From Casuarius casuarius (lineage: Eukaryota > Chordata > Aves > Casuariiformes > Casuariidae), in the NCBI GenBank assembly GCA_003342895.1, contig PTFA01000273.1, positions 1,237,121-1,301,120 on the forward strand: a DNA stretch of 64,000 nt. The letters are read 5' to 3'. The position numbers and the translations under genes were made by a program. Below are positions 14,881-26,900 of the stretch, piece by piece. Numbering within the stretch: the stretch's first letter is position 1; each line of letters opens with the position of its first letter. Under the pieces are notes generated by a model, which worked only from the letters and a program-made list of their open reading frames with translations, ran no database searches and was not told where the DNA came from.

Positions 14881-17800
14881 AGAATAGCCAGAATAGCCAG
14901 AAAAGACATCTGTAATGGATGTCTAAACAGAATTTAGCTTGGGCAAAAAAAGTATAGTTTGTTTTAAGACTGCAGTCTGATCATAGAGTTATAAAAATAA
15001 ATATACAAATATATAAAATATATTTGCCTATATAAATATACAAATAGATAAATATATTTTGTATTCAAATGAAAGTTAAAGTAATTTAAAATAAACATTA
15101 GAAAACCATTACTCCTTATGCTATTTATTTTCTTCAACACTGAATAAATCAACATGAAAGGACGGAGAGATGACATCTGAAGAATCCCTTTAGTAAACTG
15201 AAATCTTTCCAGAGACTTGGATGTCGCTTGCATCAAACCTATGCAAAAACCTGTACAAAGGTTTTCTTCTAGTAAATATTATTTTTTAAAAAATTAAAAA
15301 TACGTATTATAATTGCAGATCTATTTAATTCGAGGATTTTTTTGTGACTGAGTTAAACAGCCATAAGGATATTATGAACCAGCTCCTAAACAAATTCCCA
15401 TTTATGAGCCAAAACCAGGCTTCTAATGACCAGACTTCCTACTTTTATATTCTATTTACATTTACTTAGAATTTAAATAAATGGCAACAATGGGTTAAGT
15501 TAGACTGGGATAAGATTGCTACTGAAAGTTAGTGCCCCTTCTATGAAAAAAATGGTAATGTCCTTTGCACTCATCCTGTGTTATTGCAATGCAATATTTA
15601 TTGTAATTTCAGAATACAATAGTTTACTTGTTTATAATAGTATCAGAACTTACCTTCAATGATGGCTTATATCTCACAAAATAGGCATGTAATATACATA
15701 TGGCCAGGTACTGGACACAGCTGAAGGAACAGCTGATGGACTGGAATCAGCTCAAAGAATAGGGGAGGCAAAATATCAAAAGGAGAAAAATGCCCTTGAC
15801 AGGGCATAGTGTGGCAATAAATTGAAAATGTTTGCAAGTGTGAAAAGACAAGTGTATCTTTTGAAAAACAGAACATTTCCACTTTATCTTAATTTTCTTT
15901 ACTGTATTAACAGCATAGTGTAGCCAACAGCCATTGGTGGGACTCATATGGCTTATCATATTTAATAAAAACTTAAATAAGAAAAATGTTCTGCAGCAGG
16001 TAAGAGTAATTATCACCTTTTGTCTGTTCATGACAGATGAAAAGGTTAATACAAAGGTGTTCCTCAACACAGGACCTTGCTTAAAAGAGGCTGATATTGT
16101 AAATTAGAAAGCCAGCATATTCCACAGGAAGACAGAAATCTAGTACTTCGGAAAACTTGGGATTTTCCTTAGGCATGGTGTAAGATCTGAATCCCACATT
16201 AAGCATCCATTTATACCTTCCCCAGGCCCAAATATACATATTAAAGGAAAAATAACAAAATACCATATATGGCTTTTTAGTTGCATGGACTGCATTAAGC
16301 CTGTTTCTTAATGACTCACAAAGACAGCTTGACAGCTTATGTATGCAGCATATACACCACCCAGAAGAGGTAAGGTGGCCATTTTCTGGTGGCCCCAACA
16401 CACACTTCCTGGTTTAACATTTGCTATTCATGTGTAACTTCTGGAAGGTGTTATGGACGGGTGCTGCTCATAGCTGAATATCTGAGTGAAAGTTTTGCTG
16501 AAAAAGCTGTATGAAATACGCTGTCTGAATGGATGAGTTTGCATGTGGTACCATCTTTAAGAGAGGGTTCATAAGTGACACAGGGTACTCAGGGACTTGG
16601 GTGACTGTAAAGCAAATGAACAAATCAAATTTATATTCTTTGTTTGGTTTTGCAGATACTGATGACTTCCTATGGCACAAGTTTCCCAAAAGCAATCCTG
16701 AAAGGACTGCATCAGTCTGTACAGAGGAACAGCAGACTTAGCTGATTTTGGGGGGAGGGAAGGGGATGGGAAAAGACTTCTAGACTTACTTTCAGCCAAG
16801 TTTCACTACCTTCAGTAATACTAACTGGGCCTTTCATCTTTAGCAAGAATACATACGGGAAGTTTTACTGGAGCATTAATTTTAATTATTTATGTAAAAA
16901 TGAATATTTTCTAAAGTTAAGGAAGAAAAGCATCTACCGAATAAGGATATGTGATAACCTAGTTGCCTTCCAGAATAGAAACACAATTGCATTAGTCAGT
17001 TGGACAAGATACTAACCAGAGTGATTTTAGATTGATTTATTCACAGAAACAGAACTGGTGTTATATCTTACATAGGAAACAGCACTGTGTTTGATATTTG
17101 GGTTTCTCTCCTTGAAAAAGGAAAGCTTATGGATTCTGAGTAGTGTGAACTTTTATTTATCTGAAAATTAGGACAATAATAATTTAATTAGAAATTTACT
17201 TCTTTATATTACAAATTATTAATTATTGAATTTAAATGTAATATATGCTACAGCAGAAGTTGAATTCTTTATCACTAATTTACTTGAACTCAAAAGTTTG
17301 GTAGCTTACGAAACAGGTCAGGTAATTAGGGCTAGTTAGGGAGCAAAGAAAGTAATCTCATAGTACTTAATATGTAAATTTCATAAGCAATTTTTAGATC
17401 TGTTTCTGGCGGAATCTGTGCATTACCTTTTTATGGACATTTTATAACACGTGGTGACATAATCATAAATTAAAAAGTAAATTGAATGCAACGTTAACAT
17501 TTAAGTAAAAGATGTAAGTATTGGTTTGCATAAAATGCAAAGATAACTTCAAAGGCATGTTCTAATCTTAAGTAATATCAGTAATATCTAGATAATAAGT
17601 ATAGTATGTCAGATCTCTATGGGTATCTTATTTTCCTAACTAAGCAACACAGATTTTTTGATATTTCTTGAAATTTCACTGTAAAGTTCCTAAAATTTCT
17701 TAGCAAACTGTAGGCCAACATTTTTGATTTGAATAAAAATGAAATAATATTCTGGTTAAATTTCATCTTGGTCATTTATATTAAAAATACCACTAAAATG

Positions 17801-20220
17801 TTTGAGTGCATAACGTTCTGCAGAACAGTTAGGGAGTTGTGCAGAAAATTTTTGCTTCCACTTTCTTAATAGCCCTTGACATGGAGCTGTCATCTTAACC
17901 AATGTCATAATTAATTCATAAAGGAGATGATTCTAATTTGAGGAATTTAAAAAGATTTTTGTCATACAGGAACTTTCACTTTCTCCTATGATTTGCAAGA
18001 ATTCTATATTTTCCTTATGGTAAAAGAAGAATCACAAAAAGTTCAATATCAACAGATATTTGAGAGCTTCTGTAAAACTTCCCCTCTGTGGCTGAACCTC
18101 GTGTCATAGAAAGTCAGGCAAGGAATATCACAGATTTCTTTCTTTCAGAAGAGTAAGTCTTGGATCTGATCACAAGATACTGTTTTTCATTTCCCCCTTT
18201 GAAATATGGATGCTAATATTGCTTTTTTTTTTTTTTTTNNNNNNNNNNNNNNNNNNNNNNNNNGGGATGAGTTCAGCTTACCTTTTACAAGATTTGGTAA
18301 TTTAATATTATTAAAGAGTAGGAATTTTTTTTCAGTTGGAAGTCTCACACAAATGTTGTATATAACCATTCTTTAGAAGCACAGAATTGAATAGAAAAGA
18401 TGATCAGCTTTCTCAGTGGCTCTTGTTACTGTTATTATAACATGGTAACCATTAATAAAATATTAGTATTATTGTTAGAAAAACAACTTGTCGAGGGAAA
18501 ACCAAAACAAAATCAGGTATGATTCTTTAACAAATAGATCATAGAGCATAGGGGAATGTGATGCCTTCTTTAAAAATGATATTGTAGGTGGAAGCTTGCT
18601 GTTTTGTACAATAGAAGTAAAGCTTTTAAAAGTCCTCTAAGTATTTCAGAAACAGCAATATCATTTCTCTAAGGACTGTGTACTAGTGTAGTATTTCTTT
18701 CTGATTGTCATGTAAGAGAAGTGTAAAGAACACCTCTTTGAAGAAATAATAATAACTGAAAGACTTCAGAGCTCTCATTAGCTTTTTTTCCTCTCCTCCT
18801 ATATATGGAAATGGATACTATCTGAGAACAGTACATCTGAACTCAATGCTCTCCAGTCCAAAAGAAATAAAATTAACCCAAAGAACATAAGCATAGAGAT
18901 AGTATCAAAGAATATAAGAATATATTTTCTGTGCGTGAATGAAATAAAATATATTAAGAGGAAAGAAATGGAGAATTTGAAATGTACCTTTCTGAAGAGT
19001 TATGTAGGCAGTATATTGTGCATTGTTCTTACACATTTAAATAGCCACCCCCCATTCAGAGGCACACACTTTTTTATATATTAACTGATACACTGATAGG
19101 TAGCAAGCATTTAAAAGTAATATAAGAAAAACTTTGGTTTTGTATGTTTCTATTATAAATCTGCTTTAAAAAAATCACAGAAATGCATAATTTGGGAAAT
19201 TTTGATCAAGAGACACACTCTGCAGTGAAGACTTATCTCTTTGTAGATCCAGATATGTTTTTAAACTTTGTAATGTCTTGTCTGGAAGGGAGGAAAGAAA
19301 GTCTAGAAATATTTTGCAGGACTTACATCATGTATATTGTTACGACACAGCATTGCACATTAATAATAAAAAAAGGTATTACTCAAGTAAAAGAGATTTT
19401 AACTAAGCTCTTGACCAATGGAAGGAAATGGGTGTATGTCTTCAGTGGATTCAATGAATTGGATAAGGTGCATTCACAAACTACTTGCATTTTCTGATTC
19501 TGCCCAAGTGCTTCTATATAGCTAACTTCTGTCACTGTCAGACTTACTTTTAATCATGACCAGAGAGAATAAATCAACTTGTAGGGTGAACAAAAAGCAC
19601 AGGACCCAGTGAATTTTAGCCAAATCATTCTGCCTAGAGACTTCTTGTGCAGATCAAATAAAAATTTTTTTAAACTGCCACTTAAGACCTACTGTGTTTG
19701 ACAACATTGGTATTACAAATAATCAGAGTAGAAAATGGTTTTCTCTAAAACATTTTTAATTCACTTCAAAAGAGATTGAATGTCATCATGAGATAAAAAC
19801 ATTTTTTTGATATTTGTAATTTGTTACACATTTCCTAACAAAGTCATGACACCTGGTAAGATGCATTCTCATTTTTGATCATCCATCCCAAGCAGGGTGC
19901 AGATTTCAGGGATATATAATTTATCTAAGCCTAAATGAATTATGGATACTTAAAAGCATACTGGTTGGTTACAGCTATTTTATTGCCTCTTGAAGTCAAG
20001 CAAATGACAAAAGTAAACTGCAGTATTGAAACTAAAAAAAATCCAGAAAACTTAGTGGATTAAAGATTTTTGAATGTTAAACATTGCTTAAAATATTTGT
20101 GATTATTTTAAAAAACATGAAGCAAGTTAGAAGGTAGCAGACAAATCCTTTTGCTCTTCAAGGAGACTTCAGCTGCTGGCATTCAAGATTGCTGACTGTT
20201 GTGCAACACACTTAAAGAGT
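14881..20220. other. AT-rich unique sequence, no supported gene
   Basis: I see no gene in this stretch. Open frames at 15747-16070 and 16081-16401 (minus strand) are about 105 codons and show no domain, so they are treated as chance. The stretch contains the assembly gap at 18239-18263. A short tandem of AATAGCCAG occurs near 14882-14900. Confidence 0.6.
18223..18263. other. Poly-T tract running into an assembly gap (25 N)
   Basis: Sixteen T residues at 18223-18238 are followed directly by 25 N (18239-18263), after which the sequence resumes with GGGATGAG. The gap begins inside or at the edge of the homopolymer, a typical place for read extension to fail. True gap length is unknown. An apparent open frame crossing it (18187-18369, minus strand) encodes lysines and unknown residues and is meaningless. 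Confidence 0.95.
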
Positions 20221-20221
20221 G

Positions 20222-20285
20222 CAGTATTAAATCCACTGAAGTTAATGGGAATTTTGCCACTGAATTTGCTGAAGTCAGTTTTACA
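20222..20285. repeat. Faint ancient amniote interspersed repeat
   Basis: The text around ATCCACTGAAGTTAATGGGA, then TTTTGCCACTGAA and GCTGAAGTCAGTTTTACAC, resembles a widespread low-copy amniote repeat that contains 'CACTGAAGTCAATGGGA' and its complement. The match is short and I cannot name the family with certainty. It could be coincidence. Confidence 0.3.
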
Positions 20286-20732
20286 CTAAAGGTCTCTCTA
20301 GTAGGATAATCCTTTAGACTAAGAGTTGCAATACTAAGAATGTGTCTTACAACCTTGTCTCTGGGATTCTTGAGTAACTCGGCATAATACTGAAATCTTG
20401 GTGATTGGGACATACTGCTTAACTCTGGATGTGCTTTTGGCCTAATCATTTCCTCTCTTTACCCTCTTTTGTATTTTTAAATAAAAATCTGTTTTGACTA
20501 TTTAGATAAACTAATCACCTAATATGTTGAATTTCAAAAAGGATACTGTTGTTTGCATACTAATGAAAAACTAGATTTAAACTATTTTTTGGTAACTTTT
20601 CTTTTCTGTTGCTAAGCACTCTTTCAGCTCATTATCTTTTCAGCAAACTTCAGTAGAACTTTTGAACTACTGGAGAGGATCTTTCATCAAAGATCATGTT
20701 TTACACTATGATATTATAAGGATTAAAAGTAC

Positions 20733-20759
20733 TTTTGTTTGTTTGTTTGTTTGTTTTTT
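20733..20759. repeat. (GTTT)n microsatellite
   Basis: Five near-perfect GTTT units followed by a short T run. It is a plain tetranucleotide repeat, and an apparent 76-codon frame across it (20662-20892) contains the repeat and is not credible. Confidence 0.85.
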
Positions 20760-21060
20760 GAGAAAACCTTACAAGCAGATTCCATATATCCTAACTAAAG
20801 GTACAAAACCAGAGGAACAACCATCTGACATGAGCGAGGCTTTGGAAGGACCGCTGAATAATCATCTGTTCTTTCAATCTTGCTTTTGCTAGTGTTTTTG
20901 ACTTCCTTTAAAATGTTAATAAGCACAGAAAACAGAGCTCGTGTTTATATACTACTTTTTATCTGAAAGGATGAATGTTTACAATGCACATCTCAAAGTT
21001 TAATAGCTGATACATACACACTCTTATTATCTATTCTCAAGGAATATTAGTGTAGTTTTG

Positions 21061-21165
21061 GCACAGGCAAACTATTGTACTGGGTGTTTTACAAACACAA
21101 ATACTAAAAAGGCTGTCTCTGCTTCAGAGGCATTACATCCAAGTAAAAGAGAAAAGACAATGGAG
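21061..21165. repeat. Probable ancient amniote repeat fragment
   Basis: GTACTGGGTGTTTTACAAAC, then GGCTGTCTCTGCTTCAGAGG and CATTACATCCAAGTAAAAGA, follow the order of an old amniote repeat whose copies read roughly 'ctgtacaaacacag...agacagtccctgccccaaagagcttacaatctaag'. It is strongly diverged. The family name and strand are uncertain. Confidence 0.4.
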
Positions 21166-21169
21166 GTAG

Positions 21170-24100
21170 TCATATGGAGCTGGGCTCACAAGAATCAGAC
21201 CGAGGATCTTGGCCAGCACTGTACACAGAGACAGAACATTAACTTCTCTCTGCTTTTTTTTATTTAAATATTTTACTAATATTGCATTTCATAGTCCTCT
21301 GCTAGTTATTGTTGTTTTCATATGAGAAACTATGTTTACCAGGATAATTTTATTCCTAAGGGAAGCACAGGCAATACTGTGACAAAGGGTGAGTATCAAA
21401 ACACAGCTTACATCTGTATAACACAAAATTTACAACAAGGAGCTTAAGAAGATACGGCCTAATCAAAACCATAAAACTCTCACAAAGCATTTAAAGGAAG
21501 AAACAAAAGTAACAAAACAAAAATCCTCACCCACCAAGGAGTGGGATACGTTCCATAGTGGTTCAGAAAAAGACAGCTTTCATGCTGATTCACAAATATC
21601 TACTGTAGCAGCAATTGCAGGTGTTTCTTCAACTTCTCACAAGTAAACTGTCTTGCAGTGACAATAATCTAGCTGAACTGATACTTTATTTCCTTAGTAT
21701 TACACAATAAATTTTCTTCTGCTCTTTCTTATGAGAAATAAATTTTAGTATGAAGGAAAGGGAAACAGAGCATAATCACTGACATAATTTTTCTTAATGT
21801 TCATTTCTTCATATTTACCCCATAAATATAACTATAAACATTTGAAGCCATTTATTCAAAATAATTTTTATAGACTGTAAATCCAAATGGTAGTTGTTTT
21901 TTGGAACGAATAATTCTAATTTACTTTGTTAACACAATCCTGCCATAACACATTTCATATACAGAGGAATTATTCCTTCTAAGCAAGAAATATGATTTTC
22001 CTAATAAAAGGTAAGCCATGTTTCCAGTAGTTTTTCTGGCACGGTCTGGAGCTGGCCATTTTATCTAAGTGTACATAAAGTCTCCCACTGGACCACAACA
22101 CAAGGCTGACCAGACTGTATTTATTACTCCTACTTATGCATTAGACTTCTCAGTGATGAGTATGGCAAATATAAAAAGTCTATGTATTCTTATAAAAAGA
22201 ATTGTTTTGTATCTGTAATAAAATGTTACAAATTATAGTAGAAATCACATCTCAAAAAACTGCTGTAATTGTAGCTTTTAATCTGTGAAACCAGTTAAAC
22301 TGAAATTTGATTTCTAAAAAGTATTAGATAAAATATAGCCAAACTTCTAAAAAAACCTCTTCAGTAAAAATGGCTTCCACTTCCAGAAGCACTACTTTTT
22401 TTCTGGAATGTTATACTGGAATGTTGGATGATTTCATTTATCCTACTCTATATTGCCCAGTGTAAATCACGGGGCAATTTTGATCTGGTCTTATAGTGTT
22501 TTGGTTCTTGTCTGCTTCACGTTAACTCCTTTTCCCCAGCTGCAGATTCCTGAGAAGAGAGAATTTCAAAATCCTGAAAGACAGAGACTGTTTTTGAGTT
22601 GCTTGCTTCTGTTTACATTTGTGTAGGAAAAGTAAAATTTGAGTATTTATTACTAAGGTTGTCATACAATCCACTTGATCTAGGCTTCAACTGTTTAATA
22701 TTTTTATACATCTCCACTGCCCTGCAAATAAAAGCACACTTGTTTTATGTAATTTTCAAGAGACAGAGGATGTAAAAGCTTAATTGTGATCAAATTATAT
22801 GGGTTAAAGAGGCCATACCATTGGTGTGTGGACAAAAAATCCACAGCCCTTTTGAAGCTAGTTTGTCTAAGCCCCATACAGACTTGATTTGTTTCACCTG
22901 TTTAAATAAAATCAAGCATAAGAAAACTAGAAAAAAAAATCTGTTCTATGAGAGGTATAATAAAATTATAATTTATTATAAGTAAATTATTAGTTAGTTC
23001 TGTTCCCTGTCTTCTTAGGCGTAGTTTCACTTTCAGTACTACTTTTTGTTTGGAGGATTATAGAGATACTGACCTGTGCGTTATTAAGATTTTCATAGTG
23101 AGATTTATTGTACACTACCTTCTGGAACAAAAACAGGACTGCACAATTCTAGCCTTTCTGGTATATCTACGAATACATTCAAGACATATGTGTGTAGTGG
23201 AGAAGGGCAGGGAGAGTATCCTTTTGTTTGTTTGTGTTCTTGTTTGTTTTTTAAGTCAGATGTCTGGCTTTGCTTTACTCAGTGCTAATTACTGTGGAAT
23301 GCCAAAATATGTTTGTATTTGTAGTCATGCCTTTCTAAAGAACCTCCAGTTGCCAAAACATGCCCCATTTTGGACAAAGCAATGATGAAATTTCTACAGC
23401 ACAAAAATAAAGAAGCAAATTTGATTGATTGTCAAAACAAGGGAGAAAATCAGATTCCTCTGTCCAAATTTCGTTGAAAGAACAGAAAAAAAGATCTAAA
23501 TTAAGACATTAAAACGTACACAATCTATCAGGGAAGAGCTAAAGATCATCCCGAAAACTATCCCATACTCTTTTAGAGGCTGAATGATCTGGCCGATGGC
23601 AGAGGACTGTGGCTCTAGAGATCATCGTGGCAACTAAAGGAGGATGGAGGTATTGAATGTTAACAGAGCTAAGAAATACCACCCAATCATTAAGCTAATT
23701 TGATGACATTTTTTTCAGTGTACTAAAGTCATACAAATGCAGGAAAATTAGAATATTTCATTTATATTTATACAGTTTTTCACTTTTTTGAGAGTTTGAG
23801 GAGAACCTTGTCCAAAGGAAGTCAAAATATGCTACTGCTCCTTTGCATTTACTTGAGGATCACTGTAGACCAGAGAGATCACCTAGTACAAATAAGAGCA
23901 AAGATTTGAAAGATTTGAAGATTTGAATTTATTTATGCCATAAGGAACTTCATTCACTCTGGTAAATATCTAACTGAGGTCATAGTCCTGACAGAGTTTG
24001 TCCTGAACTGCCTCCAAAACAGAACGTCAGAAGCACATGACAGTCAACTCTAATGGTTTAATGTGTGAGACAACAGAGAGCTGGCTGTCCATTTCAGGAG

Positions 24101-25480
24101 CTGTCTTCAAGAGAGAAACAGCCTGAGCTTCCTGCGAGTCCTCCACAGACTTTTATAGCCTAACAGAGGATTTAGTGAGTGACAGTTCTAAATTATGTAG
24201 GAGAGTCCCAGATACATGTACTGTTTCTAGTGAAGTCTGTTATCATCCCACAGATATATCTGAAAAGACTTTTCCTAACTGACGATTTCAAATGATCACA
24301 GTTTTGGAAAGTGAGGATGAAACTGTAGACATCAAATATTTATTCCCACTGAATGTAATCTAACAGATGCCTGGACTATAGAAAACTAAAACCTACACTC
24401 TGAAAATGTAGAAGACACAAAGCCAACCAAGCCTTTTTTCTTTATTGAAATGGAAAGATTATCTTATGAAGACACTTTGTTTTCCCTCAAGCCTTCAATA
24501 ATTATCCTTAAAATAACTTACAAGAAGCAGAGCATTGTTCATTTTATATCTATCAAATAAACAAAAAAGTGTTGGCAAAATTGGCCAATTATGGCAAGAA
24601 GCAACTCCCAAAGACAACTTAAAAAAATTATGGAAAAATATTATAATAGGAAAGTGGTCGGATACTCCTAATAGCTGCTCATGCAAACCAAAGATAAATA
24701 TATGATTGCATTTCAATGTATAAAATATAGTCACTCTACACAGCTCTTAGCTGCTGTAGAAAACAAGCTAATAAGGTGGAGGAAAAGAGAAGCAGAGTTT
24801 ATTTTGAATTTTCTAAAAGAAGAATTCTCGTCTTTGACTTTCAAATGTAATGAGCTTTGATAGACTCTGTGCACTTCATGCCACCTGCAGTTTCTTGGAT
24901 TCACATCTTGATTTGTGTCAACTGAAACTTACTGACTTTTTATCAAGATGTTCAAATATACAGTGCCTTCATTAACTACCCAGGTTTTCTGTCTCATTAT
25001 GTGAAATACAAGCCAACTAAGCTTTCATTGAACAGCAATGATTACTTCTGAGCTCTGGTACTTCTGAGGATGAAGGTGAAGGTGACGATTGATTTATTAC
25101 TATTTTAATAAATGATTGACCTATGAGTCAATACAAATGTTTCACTCAGTCGTGGCATAGGGCAAATGGCCTGATCTAGTGAACAGAGTGAACTAATGTA
25201 GGTACTCTATTTTTTCCTAATTTACCGAGAGAGTTGTAATAATTTTTTATTGCTTGGCATTTACTATTCTTATTAGTTAAGGAGTTCCTGGTATTTCAAG
25301 TTTAATGTTAATGAAACACTATTAACTTAGCATCACTCTCTCGTGCCTTAAATATATTCATGTGAACTTCTGACCAAATGAAAGAAAACAAAATCTTATA
25401 ACTTAAATGCACTTGTAACTTACCAGGCATTTAATGGTTTTCAGTAAGATGATATTAAAACCATTCAATAGTATTTTTCA
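21170..25480. other. AT-rich unique sequence, no supported gene
   Basis: No gene supported. The longest open frame (23050-23385, plus strand, 111 codons) is interrupted by GTTTGTTTGTTT-like repeats and shows no motif. Around 23896-23930 there is a small tandem of AAGATTTGA units. Confidence 0.55.
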
Positions 25481-25650
25481 CTTTTACAATGCCTTCCATT
25501 CAAAATGCTCAATGTGATTTCAAAACTTTTATTAAATTAAACACTGAGAAAAAAATTTAGGTTAAATAACAAATTAAAACATATATAGCCCTGATTTTGT
25601 AAAAAAGGAAAACTGAAAAAGCAAAATTAAGCAATTTTCTGAAGGAAATG
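25481..25650 (-). repeat. MIR-like SINE fragment, minus strand
   Basis: The segment starts with ACAATGCCTTCCATTC and ATGCTCAATGTGATTTCAAA and ends with GATTTTGTAAAAAAGGAAAA, CTGAAAAAGC and TTTTCTGAAGG. In order and spacing this mirrors the reverse complement of the MIR family tail ('...atttta cagatgaggaaactgaggcac...agtaacttgcccaagg'). It is very diverged. It lies about 100 bases from a minus-strand CR1 and is a separate, older insertion. Confidence 0.5.
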
Positions 25651-25756
25651 TTGAGCTTCAGCAACTCATGTTCTTGTAGATAACACAATGTTACTGCTTT
25701 CCTGTGTATCACAGCTTTCATCCTGATTTAACATATTATAGGGAAAATAAAATGAT

Positions 25757-26900
25757 AAGGCATCTCACAGAACCACACAGTCACTGAGACCAGCATAACA
25801 TTCCTGTCGTTTGAGCTATCTCACCATATCTCTGTGATCCCAATGAGATCATAACTCTGCAACTGCACACAGACCTCCAGTTCCTTCTCTTCGCTCCCTA
25901 AAGTGCTACCTTTAGTGTACAAACACTTCAGATGGTCAGTCACGCTGATATCTCAGAAGAGGTATGAGCATTTCCTCCCATCATGCTGTCCTCTCGGCAC
26001 TTCCTAATTTGTGTGCATACTCTTGATGTGACCTCTCTTAAGCCCTGTTTTATTGATTACGAGGTCCCTTCTGTTTGCACCATCCTGCACCCTTTGATTG
26101 CCAACCCAGTCCACCCCTACCTCATCTGACTGTGGATCACCATCTCCCTCCCTCATCATTCCTTGCTCTCAACGGGTTGGCCAGTGCTTTTACCCCGCTT
26201 GGTTATGTCGATGCTGTCTCCTCCCAGCAGTCCTTAAACCTCAGAGAGAGCCCCAGGGTGATGAAAAGCAAATCCCTGTTGTTGACACCAGCTGTACAAC
26301 CTGTTGTTGACCTGCAGAATACATCCACTCCTCTCCAAGCCTGTCCCCCTCTCCACAGGACCAAGGAGATACCCCCTTGTGCCCATGGCCCTCATCCCCA
26401 TACGGTCACACTTCACCCAGGCCTTTCCTGGCTGTATCAGCGGGCAGTAGCCTGTGGCCTAGGCAAGTCTTGGTGTCTTTCCATGACCTCCCAGACCCAA
26501 GCCCCTAGCAAGCAGCAAATGTCCCCATGCAGCAGGTCTAGGGCTGGCACATCTCCATCCCTGCAGCAGGGAGCCTCTCGCTAGCTTCCCTTGTCCATTC
26601 TCCTGACACTGCTGTTGGGCTCAGGTGAAACGAAGCTTGGAGGCTTCATTGGACACAGCTCCCAGCCCTCATCTGCTGCTGGGGCCCTGAACCTGCACTG
26701 AACACGTAGGTCGGCAGGCGGAGCAGGAGCCATCCTCACCCGTGCTGAGACCTCTGCCGGGGTGCTAGGGACTCTGCCCTGGGCATGCTACCATCACGGC
26801 TGGGCATGTCACTGCTGTCCTCCACAGAGCTCCTGGCCCCCGGCTGCACTAACCCTGTCTCAGCATTAAACACCGTCACAGCAAAATTCACTGTAAGGAG
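25757..26900 (-). mobile_element. CR1 LINE fragment spanning ORF1 end and ORF2 start
   Basis: The minus strand reads, in order, a decayed ORF1 esterase region and then the start of the ORF2 endonuclease. Near 26310-26460 a CCAGGAAAGGCCTGG block marks the CR1 esterase 'GTNDTARKGLE' area. At about 26240-26300 the frame still reads NNRLYSWCQQQGFAFHHPGA, close to the CR1 'WCHRQGFGFYNHGTL' block. At about 25800-25900 it reads KELEVCVQLQSYDLIGITEI, the first endonuclease motif block with its glutamate. The element is unusually GC-rich for this window. Stops and frameshifts are frequent, the reverse transcriptase and 3' end are absent, and the copy is dead. The 5' limit near 26900 is where GC content falls and is approximate. 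Confidence 0.75.
26234..26460 (-). pseudogene. CR1 ORF1 esterase remnant
   Basis: This part of the minus-strand CR1 corresponds to the SGNH-type esterase domain that CR1 ORF1 proteins carry. The tryptophan-cysteine block (SWCQQQGF) survives in frame. The upstream 'GTND' block is garbled, and the frame stops soon after the block at GALSEV. The downstream 'DGIHLTKWGKS' block survives only as a diverged match (AGCATCGACATAACCAAGCG) in a different context. The remnant cannot encode an active enzyme. Confidence 0.6.

Noticed and set aside
18187..18369. 60-codon minus-strand frame
   Set aside because: It crosses the N gap and a poly-T run, so most of it is undefined.
26075..26584. Longest open frame in the window (169 codons, plus strand), proline-rich
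   Set aside because: It is the antisense of the GC-rich minus-strand CR1 fragment. The minus strand gives recognisable CR1 ORF1 blocks there.
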